Shown here piece by piece: positions 1 through 11,719 of a stretch of DNA of 64,000 bases. The notes below the pieces were generated by a model. It was given only the letters and a program-made list of their open reading frames with translations. It had not been told where the DNA came from and searched no databases. Position numbers and translations under genes: made by a program. The stretch is from Polytrichum commune. Lineage: Eukaryota; Streptophyta; Polytrichopsida; Polytrichales; Polytrichaceae. Location: the NCBI GenBank assembly GCA_950295325.1, contig OX485808.1:17938527-18002526 (forward strand), given 5' to 3'. Positions within the stretch are counted from its first letter, which is position 1. Each line of letters begins with the position of its first letter.

Positions 1-283
1 TATCAAAGGTAGTCCCTTTTGGTGAAAGCCAAAAAACAATAAAGGCCCATATCAAGACTAAAACCTTGGCCTAAACGTGGATCCATTTGTGTTGTGCAAG
101 GGGGATCTATCTGGATCTTAGAAATGAAGTTGAACTTCCAATGCAAGGAAATTGATGGTATTGGTATATTAGAGTTAAATTATACATGTTAATAGTGATT
201 CATGTTTATCTAAGCTTGGTGCTAGATAGAATAATTATTTTACGTCAAACTAAAATACATGTGACATGGATGGTTGTGTGCAG

Positions 284-1885
284 GCATTGGGCCATTCTCT
301 TCAAACTTTGGTTATCACGCATTCAGATCCTCATATTGACCTTGCCCTTTCCGACATGAAGGAATTACGAATATTGATATGTGATAGCACCATCAATTTG
401 ATTTCAATACCACAAAATTTGCATTGCCTCTGTTATTCCGGAAACGATTTTATGATTGGGAGTCCCTTGAGACAGAATATTCTAAAGGTACCCAAAAATA
501 ATCAATTGGCATTTTTGAATCGGTCGGGCGTTAAACGTACATATGGCTTTTGGAAATGCTTTGAGAGAAAAACTCTAAGTTATTTCAATGAAAAGGCCAT
601 ATCAGGCTTTACTGTAAAGCATTACAATTTGCGATACTTGAACCTTGTTGGGTGTAATTCATTACGGTCTTGCCCTGGTGTGGGTGACTTATTTGCCTTG
701 GAGGAACTTTCTTTTGACTCTTGTCCAAACCTTAAAGAGTTGCCCAACCTTCAACAACTCACACGTTTACGGAAGTTGAACATTTGTTCTTGTGCTTCAA
801 TCGTAGTGGTGCCGGGGTTAGGCAACTTAGTGGCCTTGGAGGAACTTTCTTTTCACTCTTGTCCAAACCTTAAAGAGTTGCCCAACCTACAACAACTCAC
901 GCGTTTACGGAAATTGAACATTGAACGTTGTGCTTCAATCGTAGCGGTGCCGGGGTTAGGCAACTTAGTGGCCTTGGTGGAGTTTATAGCCACATATTGC
1001 GATAGCCTTGTTGCATTGCCAATCATCCACAAGCTCACAAACTTGCAGACATTGGATTTGAGTTACTCCTTTTCACTTAAAGGGGTTTTAGGCTTAAGCG
1101 AACTAATAGCATTGCAAACATTAAGAATTGAGCATCAAGCACTACAAGGTGGCTTTAATCTTCACAAGTTGAACAAATTAGTCACCCTCCGTGTGTGGAA
1201 TTGGAGGGGACCACCAACTTTTAGCGATGTGGTGAGTTTGGAAGATCTAGAGATATGGTTGTCGGGGGAGGGCATTGAAAGGATGCCCAACCTCTTGAAT
1301 CTAGCAAGATTACAAAGGGTAGTCATAAGTGACTGCGCCTTTAGGGATGTGTCATGTTTGGGCAACTTGATTTCCTTACGAAGTTTATCAATCTCATGGT
1401 GCCGTAGCTTGGAGACATTACCTGATGTGTACAAGTTGACAAGACTAGAAAAATTGGAAGTGGAGTTCTGCCGAAATATTGTGGTATGGGCAGGGGTGAG
1501 CATATCAAAGTCCTCGGACACTCTTTGGGTCGACCACCCTCAAATTGGAACTGCAATGGCACTACACACTTTAACACTTGGGGTGCTTTTGGGATGCAGA
1601 GAGCTACCAGATATGAGTTTGTTCCCAGAATTGAAAGTGTTGACTATTATGGATTGTCCGAGGTTGGAGAGGCTGATCAACACTATGCCCATGACTGCGT
1701 TGGAAGGGCTTAGAATAGAGCATTGCCACGAATTGCAACAAGTGCCCGATTTGAGTCAGTGTAGGCTTTTGAGATACTGCAGGATTTGGGATTGTGGGAA
1801 AATATCTTTGAGTACGGATGAGATTATGAAGCTACAAGCAATGTGTCCTGGGCTAGAGTTAGATGTGCCCCTAGGAAGCCATTGA
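284..1885 (+). CDS. LRR-rich C-terminal exon of a probable NLR-type disease-resistance protein (5' end outside window)
   Basis: The reading frame is open for about 530 codons and is made almost entirely of plant-type leucine-rich repeats of about 23 residues (pattern LxxLxxLxLxxCxxLxxLP), starting near residue 122 and continuing almost to the stop. The first 120 residues also resemble the post-NB region of NLRs (for example LRILICDSTINLISIPQNLH). A strong 3' splice site (pyrimidine/G-rich tract ending TGTGCAG) precedes base 284, in phase with the frame, so I read this as the last exon of a longer gene; the ATG at 266 lies inside that acceptor region. NB-ARC motifs are not in the window. Two or three LRR pairs are near-identical copies with a 138-bp (46-residue) period at about 695, 833 and 971, a recent internal expansion. 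If it is an NLR, this part would sense effectors or regulate the receptor in the cytoplasm. An LRR-only protein is the alternative. Confidence 0.75.
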   Translation, partial: ALGHSLQTLVITHSDPHIDLALSDMKELRILICDSTINLISIPQNLHCLCYSGNDFMIGSPLRQNILKVPKNNQLAFLNRSGVKRTYGFWKCFERKTLSYFNEKAISGFTVKHYNLRYLNLVGCNSLRSCPGVGDLFALEELSFDSCPNLKELPNLQQLTRLRKLNICSCASIVVVPGLGNLVALEELSFHSCPNLKELPNLQQLTRLRKLNIERCASIVAVPGLGNLVALVEFIATYCDSLVALPIIHKLTNLQTLDLSYSFSLKGVLGLSELIALQTLRIEHQALQGGFNLHKLNKLVTLRVWNWRGPPTFSDVVSLEDLEIWLSGEGIERMPNLLNLARLQRVVISDCAFRDVSCLGNLISLRSLSISWCRSLETLPDVYKLTRLEKLEVEFCRNIVVWAGVSISKSSDTLWVDHPQIGTAMALHTLTLGVLLGCRELPDMSLFPELKVLTIMDCPRLERLINTMPMTALEGLRIEHCHELQQVPDLSQCRLLRYCRIWDCGKISLSTDEIMKLQAMCPGLELDVPLGSH

Positions 1886-2548
1886 AGAGGAGCAAAAGAA
1901 TTGATTGGGCGTTTCATACTGGTGATCCACACTTGTAGTTGCAGGCTTGAAATGGGCATGGCTATGTACAAGTGGATGAAACGCATGTGATTGAAACTGC
2001 TCTACTTTCAAAGGCTTTTGTCTCATACTCATCCCTGTATGGTCTCACAAATGTTCAAAAGTGTAAATTTGAGAGTGCAAAGTAGTAGATGGGCTTTCAA
2101 CTAGTGTATATAGTTATGGTGACCCTCAAGGCGATCACACCCCCTTACATTTTGTAATAACGTGCAATAATGGGGAATTTAATTTGGGGGGGGGGGGGGT
2201 ATTTATGCACCTCAATATTTTTCCCTCCCTATTTGTAAATAAAAAACTACTTTTACGTATTTCTTAGGACCATTTATTTATTTGTAAATTTTTAGATAGG
2301 CTAATTTTGGCACTATATATATACATATATATATTATACAAGTATCAAATAGTGGACTGAGTACTATAGCATTGCGAAACCAACTATGTGACCAACAAAG
2401 ATTCCATACCATTCAAATTGTCATTCATTTGGTTTTTATTAGTAATACCAATCCTAAACCATTCAAAATACCATTCAAAACAAAACCAATAGCACTTAAA
2501 GCTAGTTAAAGGGCTACCAATAAATTCGGAGACAACAAAATATACAAG
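1886..2548. other. 3' flank of the LRR gene; no gene seen
   Basis: AT-rich sequence with a run of 14 G at 2186-2199 and a TA-rich tract at about 2316-2338. The 5' end of the downstream transposase copy must lie here or be lost. I could not find a convincing terminal inverted repeat matching its 3' end. Confidence 0.5.
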
Positions 2549-2983
2549 TTGAAATTGACAAGCATCCAGCAATGTCCCACATGTTCAGCATTGTTGCAAA
2601 ACCCAACTGCTGTTGAGGAGCACCAACACATATATTGCACTAAGTTGGAGCGATTGTGTAAGAATAGAACACAATGTCATGAGTTTCTAGAGCACTGGAG
2701 GCATCGGAATGAGTGGCGTAGCATCGAATCTGACAGTCATCCTTAAAAAATATCCGAATTTTGGGATGGATCCAAGTTTCGAATGAACCAAGCATTTTGG
2801 GATCCTGATCGACAGTGGGAGCTCCCAGTGAGATGTGCCAATGAAGAGTGTGCACAAGTTTATCGTGCTTTTCCCTCTGCTTGTGAAGAGTTACTACATG
2901 GGTGGAATGAGAATACTCAAGAGTACATCTTTAGATGCGCAGCGTGCTCTACAACTGTACATAGTAAGAAGACTTTTGTTCAG

Positions 2984-4896
2984 GTTAGTTTCAACTCTAC
3001 TTTTTTTATTAGCTTCTGGAATGAATGTATATTTATAAATTAATTTGGGGTCCTTGAAACTCATTTCGATGTCAAAACAACTCAAAAAAAAATCCAAGCT
3101 CTCTCTCTCTCTCTCTACTTCCCAGTCAACCTTGTATGATGCTGAACTGTAATATCCATGTGATATTTGGACGTGTCTCATGCAATGTATAGCTGCCACA
3201 TGGCAACAAGAATAACTCTATACATTATCAAAAGCTGTAGCAGGCACGGATAGGTCACTTAGTGCATTTTAAAAACGACGTGCGGCATAATATAGAGAGG
3301 ATTAAAATCATTTGAAATAAAAATTATAAAGGAATTCCAAATAATGAAGGGGCCATTAAATGTAGACAATCCCATTATAAGTAAGTTAGATGGACATAAA
3401 ATGTGGGCCATTATTCTTTTGTAAAATTAATATAGGGGCTGAAGATAAGGATCCTAGAAGGTATGTTTAGTATGTTTGCTATGGTCTCCTATGTGTTTTC
3501 TTCATAACTTTGTTTGCAATGATATTACTGTTTGCACCCTTCTTTGTTTCCATGGTTTCCCTTAACACTCGTCAATGCGTTAGGAAGTAGATTAGCTTTT
3601 ATTACTTAAAAGGAATATAGAGTACAAAAAAATGCAGTGACTTGGACAATATAAGTAATGGAAGGGTGCAAACAAATGGGCCATTTTTGAAATTTAAGTA
3701 ATTATAGGGAGGCTTTAATTCAACCCTTGAAGATAAATAGCCCCAAAACAAAAAACCCCCAGCCGCACGTGGTGCACAAAAATGCCTTAGAGTGACCTAC
3801 CCGTGGTAGCAGGAAGCACTCTATGGTAGTAATTGGTAGTAATTAAGTTCAAATTGTAAGTGGCAACAAGCGACTACACTAAATATGAAATTTAGTATCA
3901 CCAATTCTTATTGTCATTCCAATTTGTGCCCTTTTCAAAATACTTTACATAGATTACACTTTGGCTCCGTATCTGGGGAGGTTCTTGGGCATAATTGGTC
4001 CAAATCTTATTGTTTCCAAGTCCAATTGGTTACATGGTGTGACGTCCGGTTTCTCTTCAACGATTTGAGATATATTCCACAGATTCCTCTAAATTGATGG
4101 GTAATTTTATTGAAGTCTTGAACTTCAACTGGTTATGTCTCAAACCCAACCAATTCATCTGTAATGAAATTACAGATGAACTGTAATTTCATCTGTAATT
4201 ATCTGTTCATCTGTAAGAGGCTCTAATGTAAGGTTACGTATACTAGTATTGGAATTAACAATGGTGTGACACTTGGAATATATAAATTCAAATACGAAGG
4301 TGAGCTACGAATATACTTTCAGATTTACCTAATTATGTTAATAAAAAAATATAAATTCTAGGACATAATTCAAGAGCAGTAATGAGTTTGAGATATAACT
4401 TTCAAATACAGTCAAATTGGGCTTGGTTTGAACTTCAATGCATTTACACTACGCTCCAACATGGGTCAAATACCACAGTGATATATACTAATATTTTATT
4501 AGCTTCTTAAGTCAAAAGCTAGCTCCAAGAAGGGTTCAAGGACCTGGACTTCCTAATTAAGTGTATTCGGATCCTCAAAGTCAAACTTCCTTACTCACGG
4601 TTTAATCTAGTGCTGGGATGTTTTGAAATAGAAGCCCAAAATCATGTGTGTCTGTGTGTGTGTGTTTTTAATATGTGTGTTGAAATGAATGTTTTGATTA
4701 CATTTTTGTTTTGTTTTTATTTTATGTAAATGACATTATGACTGCAAGGTAAAATCACAACAAAGGAACGAGCCAACACGAAGCTGCCAATATGACACAA
4801 AATCACACCAAGCCAATTTTTTTTTTTTGTATTTATAAATGAATGGCATGTTTTGTTATAAATACTGATTGTGAGTCTACTGTTTGTTTGAATTAG
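2984..4896 (+). other. Expanded intron 1 of the transposase (1.9 kb), probably carrying insertions
   Basis: The matching intron in copy 2 is about 130 bp, so some 1.8 kb has been added here. Contents: a CT microsatellite near 3100, a foldback cluster at 4156-4216, and a TG tract near 4650. No coding region is recognised. It is flanked by CAG|GTTAGT and TTAG|GGAGAT. Confidence 0.6.
4156..4216. repeat. Nested foldback of CATCTGTAAT / ATTACAGATG units
   Basis: CATCTGTAAT and its reverse complement ATTACAGATG are separated by 3 bp (4156-4178). Further copies of TTCATCTGTAA follow, so several overlapping hairpins are possible within about 60 bp of the intron. Confidence 0.7.
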
Positions 4897-7800
4897 GGAG
4901 ATCCAAGAAATTTTGCTTTAGCAGGTCATTGGGATGGTTTTCTGAGTGCTTCTACAAAGTTCAAGAATACATGGACAGTTGAACTTGAAATCATGAATGG
5001 TGGAAAGAATAATATTCTTGGCCCTATTCCTCTAGTGTTTATTCCGGCTTCCTCGAAGGAGATTATCAAGCAATCCGAAGACCATATCCTCACAATGTTC
5101 TTAGAGCCATTGTTTCGAGATTTGGAGGCCCTTTTTACAACTGGTTTTTTGGTGGACTACAACTACCCCCAACATCTCATCTCCTCTAATTTGCCAATCC
5201 TTGAGAATGAGTTGGCTAGGCTAAGAGGGATGCTAATGCTTTGGACAGGTGATCATCCCGCTCAGACAAAAATTGGTGGATTAAAAGATAAAGGATATAA
5301 TGCATGCCGAAGGGATGTGATGGTAGAAGGTTTATTTGAAAGGAGAGTTGTTTACCATGACAATCGAAGTCAAGCATGCTATCCACCACCATTGCGGAGT
5401 ATGAAGAATCTTATATCTGAAGTAGTTATCAAAGTTTAGCATATAAATCAACATTTTGTTCTTTATTATAGGATATGATCATAGATAGTTCAATTTGTTC
5501 AAATTATGTTGTATTAGCTTATTTTCATTGATCATATTTATGAATTTGATTTTGATGGTATCAGGTACATAACTTGAAGAAAGTTGATTCAAGACAGATG
5601 TGCATCACTGGTATTTCAAAGCTTTGGCGACTATATTACCTGTATGAGATTAATATCTCGTTGGATTTGGTTTATGATGTGATGCACATCTTACCATTGT
5701 GCAATTTAAAAAAATATGTTTGTAAACTGAAAGAGGAGTGCCACTCAAGAGGTGATATTCTTGAGAAAGCTTTAGTAGAAGTTAGTGCTTATAGACCTAC
5801 TGACCTCGGTGCTAGATGGCCTACTGGCATCAATGATAGACTTGGATATTGGAAAGCAGAAGAGTTTGTGCTTTTCATACAGTGGTGTTTACCGTATATC
5901 TTGGATCGACTGGGTTACAAAAAAGATGAAGAGTTTTGTCTTTTGGGGCTGATTTTAGTGGAAATCTCTCGAATATTCTTTACCCATTCTCGAACACATG
6001 GGTGGACATTTGAGGCAATAACCATTGCAAGGGAATATCTAGCTGCTTGGAGGGTCCGTTGGGAAGAGCTTTATGGACCTAATGGATCCATCCTTGAACA
6101 CGTAGCTGGTAATATTGCATTGTAACTTTTTATGTGTTAATTTCGCTTTCTTTTATATTATGTTATTATTGTGACATGCATATGTTGGATAGTAGTGATT
6201 ATTGATTCCATCGTTTGAATTGTAGGGAATGGTGAGATATTGGACGATGTACTACGACATGGATCACATGACATCTTCTGGTGCTTTAGGCATGAAAAGA
6301 AGGTGTCAAGTTATGTCAACATCAAAACCAACAAGAAGGAAAATGAACTTACATATGCAGCTTACCATGGGAGAACAAGATTTAGTTCCTTATATAAGCA
6401 GAAGCAAATTGATTTGGACATGTTACTTCCGCCTCATAGAGCTATTCATTTGTTGCATGATCATTTGATGACTTCATCAAGAAGGCATGGAGTTGAAGGT
6501 ATGTGAAATTGAGGAGTGTTTCTCAATTCTGTTTTGTACATGCATTATTAAAATTTTGTTTATTATCTGCTATGTTGAGGCATAGGGAACAATCAGTGAC
6601 CAATCTCAATGCGTTCCATTGAAACAACTTCCATTTTAATTGATTGTTAGTTTTATTCTTTGTATACTTATTCTTTCAACATGAACAAGTATTAATGGTG
6701 GGTTTGTTGAACATAATGATGTGTTTGCATACAGGTGTCTATCTGGATAAATGCTCTTTAGATCACTCAGACGGATGTTTTGTGACATCGTCTCAAGATA
6801 CTGCCATTGAATTATGGAAACTTTTTCCAACTCTTCCAAATTGTACATGCAAAGAAGTCTTGCAGAGAAAAGGGGTCGGCGTGGGATGGAAAAGTGGAAA
6901 CAAACGGCTAATGAGTAAGACAGTAAAGGCATACCTTACAGAATATTGGAGGAAAAAAGGGCTGATGAATGAGGAGAGCGGACATCAATTCAAGGACGAG
7001 ATTGAAAGAATGTCATTTTTGATCCACAGGGGAACACACTATAAGATGAATGATTTAGTAGTGGTTAGGCCTGATGGGGTCGAGGAGTGCGAAGAGATGG
7101 ACTACTTGTCTTGGACTTGGAAGGCTAAAATAATGAGTATTTTTGTACATGAGTTCATGGGAGTACATGAAGTTTTTTTCCGTGCTGAGTATTTTGACCA
7201 AGTACCATCAAGTGAAGGAAACTGCTCAGCAAAACACTCTGAGCTCTCTTCTATGAGAATCTTAAAATCAAACCCTCGGCAACACTTTGGAGATGGTACA
7301 CGACCTGTCAACCAATTACTTCACAAATTCATTAAACACCCGATACCTATTAGGAAAGACGCAATAGTGGCTTATGAATTATGTGATCTGAGTGTCAGGT
7401 CTCATTTGCTCTCAGATGGTCATAGAAGTGTTCTACCACCTTGGCCCGAAGTTGGGAAATTGTATTGGTTTGAAGCAAGTCAAGGTTTAGGGAAGTTCAA
7501 TTTAGGTGTCGTGAGACGGGTGTCACTGCCGAGGCACTTACAAATTGAAGAAGCTGGAGAGGTTGAGGGAGATCAAAATGATCCAGATGTAGGGTTGGTT
7601 CATATGAGTCAATTGAGGAAAATTGTAGGCAAAGAAAGGGAATATCAAGCGTCAATGAAGGACTTTCCTCTTTCGTGGAGATGCCTTGGAGAGTACGTGA
7701 TGTCAAATTATCACGTGACACAAATCAAGAAGGGTATTCCCATCTCATGGGGAGGTGTGTAGACAAACATTTGTTCTACCTCAAGGTATGTATGTGTAGG

Positions 7801-8381
7801 TTGGTATTTGGTCGATAGTGTGGAGATTTGTGTCTCATGAAATGCCAAGGGGCTCAAATTTTAGGTGGATTTATACAGACAAATTACTTAGACAACTGCT
7901 GCTTGGATATGGTTTATTGCAGGACAGTGTTTAGATTTCAATTCTCATGAGCAGTTCTCTGTTTTCTTAGAAAGTTTTCTCTGCTCTCTGTTTTCTCTGT
8001 TTAGATATTCCTGTTTTCCAAGTTTACCCTAGTTGAAATTTCCTTGTCCTTGTGTATGGAGAGAAATAGACCCAAAATGGAAATGGTGGGACGTAAACAT
8101 TTAGGATGTCGACTAACTGAGAAGCTCCTTGTTGACCAAATGCATTCTCATGTGGTGCTAAAGACATGTACAACCAGAGAGAGGTTGGTACAGTACTGTC
8201 CTCTGAGCACACTTTGCATGGGAAGATGATGATCAATGAACGGTGAGAATCGACCGCTAGTTACAGATGAACCGGTTGAGTTTGAGAAATAACTGGTTGA
8301 GATTCACTCCTGAACAGCAAGTATTATTGGCCATATATACTTCTAATGTGCTTATATCTTTTGTCCTTTTCTGATTGCCAG

Positions 8382-8690
8382 GTGGCAGCAACCGAAGGCC
8401 TGTAAAGTCCTTGGTTGTTGGGAGGCCGATACTGTTAGCTTTGCAAGATATTGATGGAAGTCCATCCTTCTTGGTATGCTTCTTCTATATGAAAAATTAA
8501 AAGAATTTAATTTCATTATGAGGGACTCAGTAAAGTTTACCTCAAGTATCTAAGTTTGTAGATATCTGTTTGAGAACAGATTCATAGATTTTATGCATAT
8601 ATGAAGATGTGTTTTCTAATTAGATTTGATTTTCTGTCAAACAGGGGTTGGAGTTGAGGGAATTTTGCGCCAGTCTGCTGATGTTTTCCT
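8382..8690 (+). pseudogene. Captured fragment of a REN1-type PH-RhoGAP (ROP GTPase-activating) gene
   Basis: Two exon-like pieces are separated by an intron-like stretch. Piece one (8382-8473), preceded by a TTGCCAG acceptor and followed by GTATGC, encodes RRPVKSLVVGRPILLALQDI and DGSPSFL. Piece two (from 8645, after AAACAG) encodes GVGVEGILRQSADV. These match the conserved segment around the start of the RhoGAP domain in plant REN1/ROPGAP7-type proteins (GRPILLALEDVDGSPSFL ... KVEGILRQAADV, from memory of the family). The rest of the PH and GAP domains is absent. The pieces lie between the transposase stop at 7762 and the element end at 9134, so the transposon appears to have carried off a host gene segment. 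No function is expected, except perhaps chimeric transcripts or small RNAs. Confidence 0.7.
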
Positions 8691-8789
8691 TCTGTTAAAT
8701 CACCTTGTTAATTTGGAAGGTGGTATAGTGTGGTTGTTGAGTCAATGGGGTAATTTCTTTATTTTCCTTACAACTTCCATTCTGGATGC

Positions 8790-9134
8790 CCTATATGCAT
8801 GTCCCTTCAATGTTAATGTGCAAGTTTCCCTGAATGAAAATGCCCTGCGAGAAAAACAAACAATTTCCCTTCAATGTTAATGTGCAAGTTTCCCTATATA
8901 ATAATTCCCTGCAAGAACTAAATGTAATTCCCTGTTATCACTTAAAATTGTGGGAAATAATAGTATCTTCCCTACAATAAAAACGATCCATTTCCCTCTA
9001 ACATAAAATCTTTTATAATATCCCTACAAGGATACATTCAAACACAGGGAATACATACAAACTAGGAAAGGAGACAGGGAAAACGAAAGAAATCTCCGAA
9101 ACATACACAGGGAAAATGAAAAAAGCTCCTTGTG
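8790..9134 (+). mobile_element. 3' subterminal repeat array and terminus of the copy 1 CACTA-like element
   Basis: At least a dozen TTCCCT/AGGGAA motifs occur in about 330 bp (for example CAAGTTTCCCT, AATTCCCTG, ACAGGGAA), the usual layout of CACTA subterminal binding sites. The stretch ends in AAAAAAGCTCCTTGTG at 9134. Its reverse complement, CACAAGGAGCTTTTTTCA, matches the left end of the 49.6-kb element (CACAAGGAACGTTTTTTGAA), and the next bases (CCCTGTGTATGTTTC against CATGTGTATGTTCC) match too. This fixes the right boundary of copy 1. Confidence 0.7.
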
Positions 9135-9963
9135 CATGAGAACAACTATAGGGTGCTTTTTATTCATTGGCAAGAAAAATTATAGAAACTTTGGATCCAC
9201 CATAGCTTACTTAAATTGCGAAACATGTGATTATATATAATTAAGAATAAGTGGAAAACCCCCACTTTAGGTTTGAGGTAGAAAGAAATTAGTATGACAA
9301 AAATAATAGATGGATTTTTAAAAAATAAAATGAGTATATTCACATGTAATACATGCAAAATGGATGAAAATTGAGCGATTGGGTCATGATATGTACACTC
9401 TTCTTTCACCAATATATAGCAACGTGGATATACGCCATACCATATTGGAGTCTTGAGTTTGCCTTTATACGGAATGAGTAAATCAAAATTTTATAAGTAA
9501 TTTAGCATCATTTGAAATAGTCTAGGTTTTCTTTTATATTTACTTATAGGGTGCTGAATATTTGGTGAAGTTACTTTTTTCTACTTAAAGGATTCTCTAA
9601 AATTCAAATGAGGAGGTAAATAACCTTTGTACACACGTGATTACATAACACAAGAGGGAGTGATCCCCCCAAGGACCTTGGGAAGTTGTAAAGCTCGTTT
9701 TGGGTTGTGTCTTGCATTTTTTAGGGGGGGGGGGGGGGGGTCGGCACCGGTTCTTTCCCACTAGATTGGGTCCCATCCTTGTGGATTAGCAAGGGTCCTC
9801 CCCAACTCTCGACCTTGGCTCTCATTTTGCTCTAGAGCTCGGAGAGCTTCTAGGTGCTCCTAAAGGTGATCAAGGAGGTGGCTATCTTGCACCTCACATA
9901 GAAGGTGTCCGATTGATGTTGGGAGAGAATATGCATTATATGAGCATGACATGCATTTTTAAG
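9135..9963. other. Gene-free AT-rich spacer
   Basis: No coding region is recognised. There is a run of 17 G at 9724-9740, followed by a more GC-rich block (TCGGCACCGG) of unknown origin. Confidence 0.5.
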
Positions 9964-10442
9964 TACACTCTAAACTCCGTAGAGTCACACTTGTGGAAAC
10001 CAAAGTGCATGTGATATTACGGAGTTTTTTAATGTTAACATGGATGTGTGATACTATAGAATTAGTGTAGCATGTGACATTATGGAATAACACAAAGGAG
10101 ATGTGAGGACAATTTGAATTCGTTCTCCCGTCACCTACGCTAGTGTCGTCCACTCCACTTGGCCTTCCTAGGCGATGTGGCGGACGCATGCAACAACATT
10201 CAACAAGTGGCATAAGAAGAAGAAAAAGAAGAAGATACTCCACATGTTGACACATGGTGCAATGCGAGGGTGTGGGTTGACTTCTTGGTTGGTTTGCATT
10301 AATGACAAAATTCATGATATAAGGGTGAGAAATATGACAATAAGGAGTGAGATTTGAACTACTAACATCGGATCCCTAGGGTTTCGGGATATTAGAGAGC
10401 GAGTGACATTATGGAGGGTGATATTACGGAGTTTAGGGTGTA
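9964..10442. mobile_element. MITE family A, copy 1 (TIR TACACYCTAAACTCCGTA)
   Basis: The left end TACACTCTAAACTCCGTA and the inverted right end TACACCCTAAACTCCGTA bound about 480 bp without a transposase. Related copies lie at 21837-22169 and 42598-42929. The inner sequence near both ends repeats GTGATATTACGGAGT. A TA duplication at the ends is possible but ambiguous. Confidence 0.65.
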
Positions 10443-10559
10443 TAAGACAAGATTGGAGAAGGCTGAGGGTACATTAATTGGGATATGGTAAGACCTAGTC
10501 ACTATAGTTATTGCATCCCATACGAGAGGTGCATGTCAAATGTACTTAAATGACTTGTT

Positions 10560-10710
10560 TTTCTTAATTGGTATGTGGTTTGGTGACGATCAAAGAGCAA
10601 ACATCATAAACATACATGTTTAGTAGAGATTGGACTACATCTTTCAATGTTGATAACTACTCTACATTAAAAAATGAACACAATTGGGAGGTTAACAAGT
10701 CCATAAACAT
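10560..10710 (+). repeat. Dispersed repeat family B (five copies in window)
   Basis: This block (GTGTGGTT..., TTGGACTACATCTTCAAA, CAATTGGGAGG) recurs at about 12165-12305 (inverted), 17950-18100, 34225-34330 and 35145-35290. The copies are diverged and non-coding. The 17.9- and 35.1-kb copies belong to the large segmental duplication; the others are independent. Termini are not defined. Confidence 0.6.
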
Positions 10711-10810
10711 GTGCTTTCAATAACTATAACTAAATCAAGGGAGGTTCGATTTTTCAATATGGTTTGTCAGATGTTTCATCCACGATGCACGCCCATACTC
10801 AACACCAAAT

Positions 10811-11711
10811 GGGGGACGTTAAAATTCCCCCCACGAACTTATAGGGGAGGCAGATTCGGGCAAGGGCAGCCGCCCAGCTAGAAATTTCTGATTTTGTGGA
10901 CCTGACTGAAAATTGTTGCCCGCCCGCCCGACTTTGAAAAAACCATTGCCCTTGCATTCTTGAAGGCCACTTATCCACAAACCCCATATCGAGTGCACTT
11001 CACCTTCAAGGTCCAAAATCTAACATATATGTTTACTTCCATTGAGTAAATAAGCAATTGACCAAGATTTCATTTTCAAAATGAAACCGTCAATAATTCC
11101 AATATGTCTATTTTATCATTAATTAGGCTTAATTAATTTGGTAAGCATACTTTTTGATTTAATTGGTCTTAATTAGGATTAATTAGAATTAACTAGACTT
11201 AATTACATTCAATCACACTTAATTAATTTAAATTCATACGAATACTTTGTGAAAGTAGAAGGTATTAACTAAAAGATTATAATATTTAACATACTAAATT
11301 TAAACCACTAATTTTAGTTCCATTTTAGAATGACAAAGACTCTTGCAAAGGCAAGTCACAAAAATCAAAACCTCGGTGCTAATGAGGGTTTCATAATATA
11401 TTTGACTTCCTAGTTATTTACATGCTTTATTGACGATTTCATTTTGGAAATGAAATCCCAATCAATTGCTTATTTACTTAATGGAATTGAACATATATAT
11501 TAGATTTTGGACCTTGAAGATGAAGTGCACTCAATATGAGATTTATGAATAAGTGGCCTTCAAGAATGCAAGGGCAATGGTTTTTTCGAAGTCGAGCGAT
11601 TGGGCAACAATTTTCGGTCGGATTCAGAAAATCTGGAATTTCTAGCCAGGCGGTTGCTCCTGCCCGAATCTACCTCCCCTATAAGTTCGTGGGGGAACTT
11701 TAACGTCCCCC
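10811..11711. mobile_element. Mutator-like foldback element, long TIRs, TSD ACACCAAA
   Basis: Left end GGGGGACGTTAAAATTCCCC and right end (reverse complement) GGGGGACGTTAAAGTTCCCC. Inverted similarity runs about 280 bp on each side (10811-11090 against 11430-11711), leaving an AT-rich core of about 340 bp. ACACCAAA stands at 10802-10809 and again at 11712-11719. Long TIRs with an 8-9 bp target duplication are typical of non-autonomous Mutator-like elements. Related fragments are at 13213-13602 and, inverted, at 24843-25230. Confidence 0.75.
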
Positions 11712-11719
11712 ACACCAAA

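Larger units (their letters stand above)
2549..7762 (+). pseudogene. Tnp2/CACTA-like transposase, five exons, one nonsense codon (copy 1)
   Basis: Exons read 2549?-2983, 4897-5421, 5565-6108, 6226-6498 and 6735-7762; the splice sites are GT/AG and the phases agree at every junction (about 935 codons). The N-terminal part has paired cysteines (CPTC; later CANEEC and RCAAC) typical of zinc-binding heads. Exon 2 holds LWTGDHPAQTKIGG followed by a Cys/Arg-rich stretch, like the catalytic-region signature of Tnp2-type transposases (compare LWTxxDFPAYG). Exons 3-4 hold YDVMHILPLCNLKKYV, the ARWPTGINDRLGYWKAEEF segment and IFWCFRHEKKVSSYVNIKTN, which match the later conserved blocks of this superfamily. 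The last exon is a basic, BAH-like C-terminus without a clear assignment. A TAA at 2744-2746 interrupts exon 1 where copy 2 (50.2-51.7 kb) has CAA, so this copy is probably dead unless exon 1 is bypassed. The true 5' start is not identified; copy 2 shows one extra upstream exon. Family call is by motif recognition only. Confidence 0.7.
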
